48,517 nt of DNA from Nitrospirota bacterium (GTDB lineage: Bacteria > Nitrospirota > Thermodesulfovibrionia > Thermodesulfovibrionales > UBA6898): the NCBI GenBank assembly GCA_004321925.1, contig SCQH01000044.1, positions 1-48,517 on the forward strand, given 5' to 3'. The translations under genes and the position numbers were made by a program. Below, piece by piece: positions 34,109-42,374 of the stretch (position 1 is the first letter of the stretch; each line of letters starts with the position of its first letter). The notes under the pieces were generated by a model that was given only the letters and a program-made list of their open reading frames with translations, was not told the origin of the DNA and did not search any database.

Positions 34109-34876
34109 ATGAAAGTCACGATCATCACTGTTGTTCATAACGGCAGGGAATTCATAGCCGACTGCCTCGAGAGCGTCCTCGGGCAGACGTATGACAATAT
34201 TGAATATATCGTTATCGATGGCGGCTCGACCGACGGCACGCTTGAGGTGATCGATCAATATCGCGCGCGAATAACCAGGGTCATTTCGGAGGCCGATCAG
34301 GGGGTCTACGATGCGATGAACAAGGGCATTGCCCTGGCGACGGGTGACATTGTCGGCTTGCTGAATTCAGACGATATCTATGCCGACAGGGATGTGATCA
34401 GCAGGGTCGTGGCAGAATTTATAGAGTCGGACGTAGAAGCCTGCTATGCGGATCTGGTCTACGTGGACCGCATGAATACGGATAGGGTCGTACGCTACTG
34501 GAGATCGTGCGACTATAAGGAGGGTTTATTCCGGCAGGGTTGGATGCCGCCTCATCCGACTTTTTTCGTCAAAAGAAGTGTGTATGCTGCTTATGGCGGA
34601 TTTAACCTTGCGCTCGGGTCATCGGCAGACTACGAGCTTATGCTCAGATTTCTGCATAAGAACAGGGTCACGTCATCATATATTCCGCAGATCCTTGTCC
34701 ATATGCGCATGGGAGGAACGAGCAATGCGTCCCTCACGGGCAGACTGCGTGCCCATTGCATGGACCGGAAGGCATGGCGCGTCAATGACCTTCGGCCTGC
34801 ACTCTGGACCGTGATCCTCAAGCCGCTGAGAAAGATCCCGCAATACTTCCGACGCCCGCCCCGCTCAGGCCCGTGA
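34109..34876 (+). CDS. GT2 family glycosyltransferase (WcaA/WcaE-like)
   Basis: The 255-residue, single-domain protein has a GT-A fold. Visible motifs are TIITVVHNG (4-12), YIVIDGGSTDGT (33-44), the DXD-type NSDD (86-89) and, further on, WMPPHPTFFVKRSVY, a conserved acceptor-side block of WcaE-like transferases. There is no membrane segment, so it acts in the cytoplasm or at the inner leaflet. Only a weak ribosome site precedes ATG 34109; a GTG at 34096 is followed directly by a stop in its frame. It adds one sugar of the repeat unit, the identity of which is unknown. Confidence 0.9.
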   Translation: MKVTIITVVHNGREFIADCLESVLGQTYDNIEYIVIDGGSTDGTLEVIDQYRARITRVISEADQGVYDAMNKGIALATGDIVGLLNSDDIYADRDVISRVVAEFIESDVEACYADLVYVDRMNTDRVVRYWRSCDYKEGLFRQGWMPPHPTFFVKRSVYAAYGGFNLALGSSADYELMLRFLHKNRVTSSYIPQILVHMRMGGTSNASLTGRLRAHCMDRKAWRVNDLRPALWTVILKPLRKIPQYFRRPPRSGP

Positions 34877-34901
34877 CCCGCATCGGGGAAGATCAGGTTC
34901 C

Positions 34902-35657
34902 ATGAGCATAATAAAAGACTTCGTTGCACTGAACAGAAAATGTTCAAGATCTCTGGAAGAAAAGTTTCCGCAATCTTTTGGACCGGACCTGCCTTCTTAT
35001 CGTGATGAGTTGTTATCAAGAATATCCGCGGGAATAAAAAGAGGGGCCGTCACAAGGGTTCTTGAGATCGGGGGGATAGATCGTCCGCTTTTGCGCAAAG
35101 GGTCCGGATTTATCTATGACGGAATGGATATTGAAACAAAGGACACGTGTTTCAACATATATGATAAATTTATCGTTCAGCCTGTTGAAAAGATGCAGCT
35201 TACTGATACGTATGATTCCATAATCTCAATAACGCTGCTTGAGCATGTTACGGACAACAGATCCGGCATCGATCGCATATTTTTATCGTTAACGCCGGGA
35301 GGGGAGATGCACCACTACGTACCATCAAAATGGCATCCTTATGCTGTCGCATTGCGCCTCGTAGGCCCCATTCTCCAGAAGAAACTAATTCCTGTCCTTC
35401 GGCCGGGGGCGGAAAGCGTATCCGGCTACCCGGCATACTTCGATCACTGCACAATTCCGGCGATGAGAAGATTGCTGACAGAACGCGGCTTTACCGATAT
35501 AAGAATAAAAGCTTTTTTCAGAGCGAATGATTATTTCGCATTTTTTACGCCGCTGTTCATACTGGTTACATTTTTCGAAAATATATGCCGAAGGCTCGAT
35601 CTGAATATTTTTGCTTCAGGTTTTGTCTTCAGCGCCAGAAAGAGGATCAACGCGTAA
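34902..35657 (+). CDS. SAM-dependent methyltransferase-like protein
   Basis: The 251-residue protein has RVLEIGGIDRPLL (52-64), a shortened SAM motif I without the usual GxGxG pattern. YDSIISITLLEHV follows at the right distance for motif II, then LTPGGEMHHYVPSKWHPY, a typical late strand. A hydrophobic stretch near 217-232 (FFTPLFILVTFF) may bind a membrane or lipid-linked substrate. The gene is clearly more AT-rich than the transferases upstream, which may reflect separate acquisition. It is the last recognisable gene of the polysaccharide block. The function is inferred from fold only. Confidence 0.75.
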   Translation: MSIIKDFVALNRKCSRSLEEKFPQSFGPDLPSYRDELLSRISAGIKRGAVTRVLEIGGIDRPLLRKGSGFIYDGMDIETKDTCFNIYDKFIVQPVEKMQLTDTYDSIISITLLEHVTDNRSGIDRIFLSLTPGGEMHHYVPSKWHPYAVALRLVGPILQKKLIPVLRPGAESVSGYPAYFDHCTIPAMRRLLTERGFTDIRIKAFFRANDYFAFFTPLFILVTFFENICRRLDLNIFASGFVFSARKRINA

Positions 35658-36233
35658 ATGCAGACCGCATGATATCCTGATCTCGGGTTGTCCCGGCAGG
35701 CCATACCTGAAAGCTGATACCCAGGCATATCTTCCTCGGTAATAGCCATAATCTATCCCTCTTTTGCGGCTAATCAAACTATCTATCTTTACTACCCGCC
35801 TTTCATCAACAATAAAACAGATGATACAGAGAAAAGGTCAGTTGATTCATATTCTGGACAGACATCCGTCTTTACTGGAGCTTTTTAATCATTTTCTAGC
35901 CGCTGATCCAGGAGGCCGCGGCCGGCGGCCGGACTGCGTTCACTCCGGAAAACCCTTCAGCAAGGCAGACGTTTCAGTGTGGCTGCAGGAGTACGGTGAG
36001 CGTCTGTCCTGTGCACAGAGAAGCTGTTATCAGGGAAAGCAACGGCGCCGGCCGCAGTAACGTGATCCTGTCCTGTCACCGTCCTTGTCTTAGATAATAC
36101 CTGACCCCGGACCTATCCTTTGCGGTGTATCGAACCGGGTGGTTCTCCGGGGCAGGTTGCGTTCAGGCCCCCAAAGGGATGACCTTCCCGGCACGCTTTA
36201 AAAGATGCAGAAGACCGAAAAAGGATGTAAAAT
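35658..36233 (+). other. 576-bp gap between polysaccharide and signalling genes
   Basis: No gene is well supported here. A 98-codon frame at 35764-36060 has no ribosome site, has an arginine/glycine-rich second half and is unlike any family I know, so I do not call it. A GC-rich palindromic stretch, GGCCGCGGCCGGCGGCC, lies near 35920-35940. A GATAAT near 36092 has no good -35 partner. The ribosome site for the next gene is AAGGA at 36221-36225. Confidence 0.5.
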
Positions 36234-38207
36234 GTGATTAAGCTGCAGGTTCAGTTGCTAATGCCACGATCATGGAGGGCAACAGAGTTGGCCATCGAGA
36301 CTGAAAAGAAGATACTTATTGTCGAGGACGAAGCCATAATAGCCTGCGACCTCCAGCGGAGGCTGGAGCATCAGGGTTACACCGTAACGTCCGCTGTCGC
36401 AACCGGCGAGGATGCCATAAAAAAGGCCGGCGAGGATTCCCCTGACCTGGTCCTGATGGATATCGTGCTGCTGGGGGAGCTCGACGGGATAGATGCGGCA
36501 GGCCAGATACGGGCACTCTATGGCATGCCCGTTGTCTATTTGACGGCCTATGCCGATGAACGGACCCTGGAACGCGCGAAATTGACCGAGCCCTTCGGAT
36601 ATGTCCTGAAACCCTTTGACGACCGTGAGCTCAGGAGCATCATCGAGATGGCCCTGTATAAGCACAATATCGAACGTCAGCTGAGGCAGAGCAATGAATT
36701 TCTGATGACGGTGATCGAGTCGATGAGCCATCCCTTCTATGTTATCGATGCGGATAACTTCACCGTGGTTCTGGCAAACACTGCCGCCAGATTCGGCACT
36801 TTGACCGATAAAAGCTTCTGCTACGCCCTTACTCATAACGCGGACAGTCCCTGCAGCGGGACCGATCATCCCTGTACGATCATGGAGATCCGGAGAACAG
36901 GCAAGCCGGTACAGCTTGAGCATGTCCATTATACCCATGACGGAAAGGCCCTGACCTATCAGATATACGGCTACCCTGTTTTTGACAAGCAGGGGAAGGT
37001 GGCCAGGGTCATCGAATATGCGCTTGACGTGACCGAGAACAGGATACTGGAGGGCCAGCTTCGACAGTCTCAGAAGATGGAATCGATAGGGAGACTGGCC
37101 GGCGGGATCGCACATGATTTCAATAATCTGCTGACGGCTATCCTGGGCTATAGCGAACTGGCCATGGCCGAGCTGCCGGAGGGCCACCCTGTTAGACGGC
37201 AGGTGAACATCATTGCAGAGGCCGGCAACAAGGCGGCTGCCCTGGTGCGGCAGCTCCTTGCCTTCAGCAAAAAGCAGGTCCTCGAGGTGAAGGTATTAAA
37301 CATAAATGAAGTTGTCGAGAATATCGGGAAGATCCTCAGCCTGGTCATAGGAGAGGATATTATCCTTGATATGAACCTGAGCCCCGGCATCTGGAGCGTC
37401 AGGGCCGACCCCGGTCAGCTGGAGCAGGTGCTGATGAACCTGGCAGTAAATGCACGGGACGCCATGCCCTGCGGCGGCCGGCTAACCGTAGAGACCGAAA
37501 ATGTGGAGCTGCATGAAGAATATGGCAGGACCCATGAAGGGGTAAAACCCGGCCCATATATTATGCTGGCGGTGACGGACACGGGCTCGGGAATAAGGCC
37601 TGAAGTGGTCGAGAAGATCTTTGAGCCTTTCTTCTCGACAAAGGGAAATAAAGGGACCGGGCTTGGACTATCGACGGTCTACGGGATCGTTAAGCAGCAC
37701 AATGGCCATATATACGTATACAGTGAAGAGGGCATCGGTACGACCTTCAAGGTCTATCTGCCGGCAGGGGTTGAGAATAGTGGAGGCACTGCCGAAGCCC
37801 CGGCCAAACCCCTGGACCTCCATGGGAGCGAGACTATTTTGGTTGTGGATGATGAGCCTTCGATCAGGCGGCTTATTGTCGATACGCTCGAACCGCTGGG
37901 GTATCACCTTTTAGAGGCATCCTGCGGAGAGGAAGCATTGCAGAGGGGCATCATGTTCAAGGGGACGATAGATCTCCTGCTGACTGACGTCATCATGCCG
38001 GATATGAACGGCCATGAGCTTGCCCAGAGGCTGAAGCTGACCAGGCCTGAAACGGACATCCTTTACATGTCCGGGTACACTGACGAGACCATATCGAGAC
38101 TCGGCATAGCTCATATCAAAAAGATGTTCGTCCAGAAACCGCTGACCCCCAAAAAACTTGCCGGGATAATCCGGGAGATCCTCAATGAGAGACGGGACCG
38201 GACCTGA
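36234..38207 (+). CDS. Hybrid sensor: receiver - PAS - histidine kinase - receiver
   Basis: The 657-residue protein starts at GTG 36234, eight bases after AAGGA. There is no membrane segment, so it is cytoplasmic. An N-terminal receiver occupies about 25-145, with acidic pair E31-D32 and phosphoacceptor D76 (LVLMDIV). A PAS-like domain (about 155-275) contains C196, H201, C207 and C214, which could bind metal or respond to redox. The NtrB-type kinase core follows, with IAHDFNN (H294), an N box (NLAVNARDAM), DTGSGI and GTGLGLSTVYG. A second receiver has D585 (LLLTDVIMPD). The end overlaps the next gene by 23 bp. It probably passes phosphate to the LuxR-type regulator; the signal is unknown. 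Confidence 0.9.
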   Translation: MIKLQVQLLMPRSWRATELAIETEKKILIVEDEAIIACDLQRRLEHQGYTVTSAVATGEDAIKKAGEDSPDLVLMDIVLLGELDGIDAAGQIRALYGMPVVYLTAYADERTLERAKLTEPFGYVLKPFDDRELRSIIEMALYKHNIERQLRQSNEFLMTVIESMSHPFYVIDADNFTVVLANTAARFGTLTDKSFCYALTHNADSPCSGTDHPCTIMEIRRTGKPVQLEHVHYTHDGKALTYQIYGYPVFDKQGKVARVIEYALDVTENRILEGQLRQSQKMESIGRLAGGIAHDFNNLLTAILGYSELAMAELPEGHPVRRQVNIIAEAGNKAAALVRQLLAFSKKQVLEVKVLNINEVVENIGKILSLVIGEDIILDMNLSPGIWSVRADPGQLEQVLMNLAVNARDAMPCGGRLTVETENVELHEEYGRTHEGVKPGPYIMLAVTDTGSGIRPEVVEKIFEPFFSTKGNKGTGLGLSTVYGIVKQHNGHIYVYSEEGIGTTFKVYLPAGVENSGGTAEAPAKPLDLHGSETILVVDDEPSIRRLIVDTLEPLGYHLLEASCGEEALQRGIMFKGTIDLLLTDVIMPDMNGHELAQRLKLTRPETDILYMSGYTDETISRLGIAHIKKMFVQKPLTPKKLAGIIREILNERRDRT

Positions 38208-39468
38208 AGGCGCTGAGATGACCGTTTCCGCCGGCAGTTTCAGGATAATGGTCGCCGAGGACGAGGGGATCATCGCCAAAGACCTCGAACGCCGCCTGAC
38301 CAAACAGGGGTATTCAGTCGCCGCGGTCGTGGCCTCCGGCGAGGACGCCATACGCAAGGCTCAGGAGACGCTGCCTGACCTCATCTTGATGGATATCGTC
38401 CTCAACGGGGAGATCGACGGCATAGATGCCGCAGCGGAGATACGGCGATGTCTTGATGTCCCGGTGATCTATCTGACGGCCTATGCCGATGACAAGATCC
38501 TCCAGCGGGCCAAACTGACGGAGCCTTACGGATATATCATCAAGCCCTTTGATGACCGCTCCCTCTGCAGTGCCATTGAGATGTCCCTGTATAAACATAC
38601 CATGGAACGGAAGGTCAGGGAGAGCGAGGAGTGGCTCTCGACGATCCTGCGCAGCATCGGTGACGGGGTCATAGCCTCAAACGCCGGGGGCAGCGTGATC
38701 TTTATGAACACGGTGGCGGAAAAGCTCACCGGCTGGACCTTTGATGAGGCAAAGGGGAGGCATATATCCGAGATCTTTATGATCGTCAACGGGCAGGAGA
38801 GGGCTTCCTGCCTGGATACCTGGGCTGCGATCATGGAGTCAGGAGCAACGACAAGTCTTTCCCAGGACTGCACCCTTACGGCAAAGGATGGCACCGTGCG
38901 GGTAATAGGGGACAGCGGCGCTCCGATCAGGGGCAGGCATGGCGGCATCCTCGGTATCGTGCTCGTCTTTCGGGATGTCACGGAACAGAGGAAGATGGAC
39001 CTCGCACTGAGAGAATCCGGGCAAAAGCTGCGCATGCACGCCCATGAACTCGAAGAGAGCAATACGGCCCTGAAGGTACTTCTGAAACAGCGCGAGAACG
39101 ACCGGAAGGAACTCGAGGAAAACATCCTGGCCAATGTAAAGCAGCTGATCCTTCCTTATCTCGAAAAACTCAAGAAGAACAAGGCCATGTCCGAGGAGCT
39201 TGCCTATCTGAACATAGTGGAGAGGAATCTTAAGGAGATCATATCCCCTTTTTCGATCAGGCTCTCATCCAAGTATTATGGCCTTACCCCGCGTGAGATC
39301 ATGATCGCCGAACTTATCAAGGAGGGGAAGCAGGACAAGGACATCATGGACGTTCTTAACATATCGTACGAAACAGTCAAATCGCATCGCCAGAACATAC
39401 GAAAGAAACTCGGCATCTACGCCAAACGGACGAACCTCAGGGCCCACCTCCTGATGCTGAGTGAATGA
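38185..39468 (+). CDS. Response regulator: receiver - PAS - LuxR-type DNA-binding domain
   Basis: The 427-residue protein carries a receiver (about 18-130) with D70 as phosphoacceptor and LTAYADD, clearly similar to the N-terminal receiver of the upstream kinase. A PAS domain covers about 142-270. A helical, probably coiled-coil linker follows (about 272-340). The C-terminal HTH reads LTPREIMIAELIKEG, then SYETVKSHRQNIRKKLGI, the LuxR/NarL pattern. ATG 38185 overlaps the kinase gene; ATG 38218 is an alternative. It may control the downstream NHL/cytochrome genes or the polysaccharide genes, but no binding site is visible. Confidence 0.9.
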   Translation: MRDGTGPEGAEMTVSAGSFRIMVAEDEGIIAKDLERRLTKQGYSVAAVVASGEDAIRKAQETLPDLILMDIVLNGEIDGIDAAAEIRRCLDVPVIYLTAYADDKILQRAKLTEPYGYIIKPFDDRSLCSAIEMSLYKHTMERKVRESEEWLSTILRSIGDGVIASNAGGSVIFMNTVAEKLTGWTFDEAKGRHISEIFMIVNGQERASCLDTWAAIMESGATTSLSQDCTLTAKDGTVRVIGDSGAPIRGRHGGILGIVLVFRDVTEQRKMDLALRESGQKLRMHAHELEESNTALKVLLKQRENDRKELEENILANVKQLILPYLEKLKKNKAMSEELAYLNIVERNLKEIISPFSIRLSSKYYGLTPREIMIAELIKEGKQDKDIMDVLNISYETVKSHRQNIRKKLGIYAKRTNLRAHLLMLSE

Positions 39469-39704
39469 AGCTGCCCCTTTAGCCTGCAGGACGATCTGAC
39501 GAAAAAGCCAGCCATTCAGGATGGCTTTCTGCAACCAGGCAGTTCATCTGTTTCAGTGCCCTCATGGAGCTTCAGAAATCAGTCAAACATGACATCTGCA
39601 GGTCTGAAAAAGAGCTATATTGTCTCCCCTAATTGACCCCATATATACCTACTTTATCAAGGCCGTCAGCCTGGTATATCATGGAATCATAGGGAGAAAC
39701 TTTG
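39469..39704 (+). promoter_or_regulatory. Gap with weak hairpin and possible promoter
   Basis: A weak hairpin, AGCCAT (39510-39515) with ATGGCT (39521-39526), may end the two-component operon. Further on, TTGACC (39633-39638), a 16-bp spacer and TATCAA (39655-39660) could be a promoter for the gene at 39705, whose ribosome site is AGGGAGA (39691-39697). No gene is seen. Confidence 0.4.
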
Positions 39705-42374
39705 ATGACAAACAGCAATTCTTTTCAGTTCAACAATGTCCTGCTTAAAGGTTTAGCCAGGATGATCTCCACGGGCCTGATCGCGGCTGTGCTGATGTCC
39801 TGCATGTCTGGCATTTCCTCTGCTGAAGGGGGACTGACGGAATATACAAGGCTTGCTGACCTTGTTCTACCCGGACGACCGGTCAGGGCATCGGTGGACG
39901 CATCCGGCAATATCTATGTGGTTGAAGCGGCAACGTCTTATCTTGCCAAGTATTCTCCTCAAGGGGAAGTCCTCACCAGCCTCCCGCTCTCTTCTGCCCC
40001 AACAGCAGTCAAGGTTGCTGATGACGGGCTTCTCTATATCGGATTAAAGGACAAAATAGAAATATATGACGGCACTACCCTCCGGAAGACTGTTCAGGGC
40101 ATAGCGCAGCCAGTAGCTATAGAAGTATCCTCAACAGGCTCCATCTATGCAGTTGATCTGAAGCGTTATTGCGTTACGATCATCTCTCCGGGTGGTGATA
40201 TTGCGGTGGTAGGAGATCATAATTCCTTCGGAAGCGACCTGCGCGACCTGGTGCTCGATGAGGCAAACCAGGAGTTCTACCTGCTTGACCGCAACGAACC
40301 TGTTTCCGGCTCCTCTGTCTGGCGCGTCCAGGTGTTCGACCTTAACGGGAGCCTGCTGCGGAGCTTTTCTCATTTCGGCTCTGCCACCGACGGCACGCTG
40401 ATATCGGCCTCAAGCCTGGCCGTGGATGCTCAGAGAAGGGTCTATATAGCTGATAACGTCCAGAACATCATCGGGGTATTTGATCATGCCGGAAATTACC
40501 TGGGTTCTTTGTACGACACGGCAGATCCGTACTATAACCCGGTTGAGATGGAATACAGGAACAACCGCCTCTACCTTATGTCGTTTCTCGGGAACAAGGT
40601 GACGGTCCTCGGGTTCGACGGGTACGCAGACCTTGTGGTATTGCCTGACAGGCTGGACCTGAAGGTCCAGGGCCCGTTTGTCAGCGGAGAGAGGCGCATG
40701 ACCCTTTCCAGCACCGGCAGGGGAACGCTCAACTGGAGCGCAGCCTCAGATCCGGACTGGCTCGGCCTGAGCAAAACAGCAGGCAGTATCGGGGGAGGTC
40801 TTGAGGATGAGGCCGAGGTGGCCGTAAATACAACCGGTCTCGGACCAGGCACGCATACCGGAAAGATAACGTTTTCATTTAACGGCGGCTCATCGACCGT
40901 TTCAGTGACCGTGGACGTCCTGCCGCCTCCTGTGCTGAGCGTATCGCCTGCACGCATGGCGTTCGACACATACTCAGGGACAATGCTCTCACGACAGGCT
41001 ACCATAGAACTTAATAATGACCTTTCAGGGGCCCTGGCCTGGACAGCGGTATCTGACAGCAGGTGGCTGGGTATCTCACCTGCCTCAGGGGAGTCCAACA
41101 CGATGACGACTGCGCTCGTCACTGTCGATGCGGCAGGGCTGCTGCCCGGTACGTATCGCGGAAAGATCTCCGTTGCAGCAGACGGGAATTCTGTTATCCC
41201 GGCGGAAGTATCAGTGGAACTTACCGTCCTTGCAAACAACACCATCCGGGTTAAGACCAATAAGGGGAATGCGGTCTTTTCCATAAGCGGCCCGCAAAGT
41301 TTTCAGGGCAGCGGCAGTTCCTGGTCGGTCAGCAACGTCGCTGACGGTTCATACACCATCACCTATGCAGAAGTAAGGGGAGCGAGGACCCCCGGGCCTG
41401 AGACACAGACAGTCGCCGGCGGCAGTACCATTATCTTTACCGGGAATTATAACGATATAGCGCATGAGAGCATCATCGTGACACAGGCCGGCCGGATGGA
41501 TACGACCGGTCTCAAGCTTATCGATATCTACGGCAACGTCAGGGAGTTTGCTGCCTTCGGCCTTATGCGCGGAGGCCTGGTGACCGCCCTTGGAGATCTC
41601 GACGGGGACGGGCTGAACGAGATCGCGGCAGCGATCCATCACGGGAGTTCCCGGGTCGGAATATTTGACCAGTCCGGCCGGGAGATCTTCAAGTTTGCGG
41701 CCTTCACCGGATCAGGCACCTATGATATCAGCGCCGCAGACCTCAGCGCCGACGGTTCATCAGAGCTGATCATCTCAAAAAGTTCTGGAACGCCGGTAGT
41801 AAGGGTGCTAAGCTTTAGTAAAGGCATGGTGGCCGATACCGGCATCCACTTCATACCGTATGGAGAGGCGAAGGGTGCGGACCTGCTTGTGGCTGCAGGA
41901 GATGTTGACGGGGATGGGAAGACGGATATCGTCACGGCCCTGGCCTCGGACAGCGCGATCCTGATAAAGGTCTGGTCGCCTGATATGTCCGAGGTTCACG
42001 GGAAATGGACCGTCAGCCTGAAAAAGGAGATATCCGTTGACCTTGCGCCGCGGGCAAGCCTTAAAGGCCTTGCCGTGAACCCGGCGGCCGGCAACAGGGC
42101 AGCTGATGTCATGGTCATGCGCAATGACGGCCACATGACCATCGTCGGCGCTGACGGCCCGGCACGGGAGGTCAGCGTCGGGGTTGAAGGCATCACGGAC
42201 ATGGAGGCCGGAGACGTCGATGGCGACGGAAATGTTGAGATCATAACCGGGTTGACGGATGGTACCGTGAAGATATTCAGTCTTGACGGTATCCTGGTCA
42301 ACTCAATGAGGACCTTTATCACGAGGTCGGGGGTCAGGGTCAGTGTCGGTGTCGCAGGGGGAGTGGTCAGATGA
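39705..42374 (+). CDS. Exported NHL-propeller / BACON / FG-GAP repeat protein
   Basis: The start is ATG 39705 behind AGGGAGA. A hydrophobic signal (about 18-38, ending near SSAEGG) is preceded by an 18-residue polar tail. LMSC within it is a poor lipobox, so lipidation is uncertain. Residues about 45-315 look like an NHL-type beta-propeller (VDASGNIYVV, VSSTGSIYAVD, VDAQRRVYIAD). Two BACON-like domains follow (about 320-405 and 410-510; WLGLSKTAGS and WLGISPASGE), then a short beta domain. The end is an FG-GAP/VCBS-like region with LGDLDGDG, AGDVDGDG and AGDVDGDG calcium loops. The stop overlaps the multihaem gene by ATGA. It is probably a surface or periplasmic partner of that cytochrome. 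Confidence 0.8.
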   Translation: MTNSNSFQFNNVLLKGLARMISTGLIAAVLMSCMSGISSAEGGLTEYTRLADLVLPGRPVRASVDASGNIYVVEAATSYLAKYSPQGEVLTSLPLSSAPTAVKVADDGLLYIGLKDKIEIYDGTTLRKTVQGIAQPVAIEVSSTGSIYAVDLKRYCVTIISPGGDIAVVGDHNSFGSDLRDLVLDEANQEFYLLDRNEPVSGSSVWRVQVFDLNGSLLRSFSHFGSATDGTLISASSLAVDAQRRVYIADNVQNIIGVFDHAGNYLGSLYDTADPYYNPVEMEYRNNRLYLMSFLGNKVTVLGFDGYADLVVLPDRLDLKVQGPFVSGERRMTLSSTGRGTLNWSAASDPDWLGLSKTAGSIGGGLEDEAEVAVNTTGLGPGTHTGKITFSFNGGSSTVSVTVDVLPPPVLSVSPARMAFDTYSGTMLSRQATIELNNDLSGALAWTAVSDSRWLGISPASGESNTMTTALVTVDAAGLLPGTYRGKISVAADGNSVIPAEVSVELTVLANNTIRVKTNKGNAVFSISGPQSFQGSGSSWSVSNVADGSYTITYAEVRGARTPGPETQTVAGGSTIIFTGNYNDIAHESIIVTQAGRMDTTGLKLIDIYGNVREFAAFGLMRGGLVTALGDLDGDGLNEIAAAIHHGSSRVGIFDQSGREIFKFAAFTGSGTYDISAADLSADGSSELIISKSSGTPVVRVLSFSKGMVADTGIHFIPYGEAKGADLLVAAGDVDGDGKTDIVTALASDSAILIKVWSPDMSEVHGKWTVSLKKEISVDLAPRASLKGLAVNPAAGNRAADVMVMRNDGHMTIVGADGPAREVSVGVEGITDMEAGDVDGDGNVEIITGLTDGTVKIFSLDGILVNSMRTFITRSGVRVSVGVAGGVVR

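Noticed and set aside
35764-36060. 98-codon + strand frame in the gap
   Set aside because: No ribosome site, no family resemblance, biased Arg/Gly composition; reported only as part of the gap.
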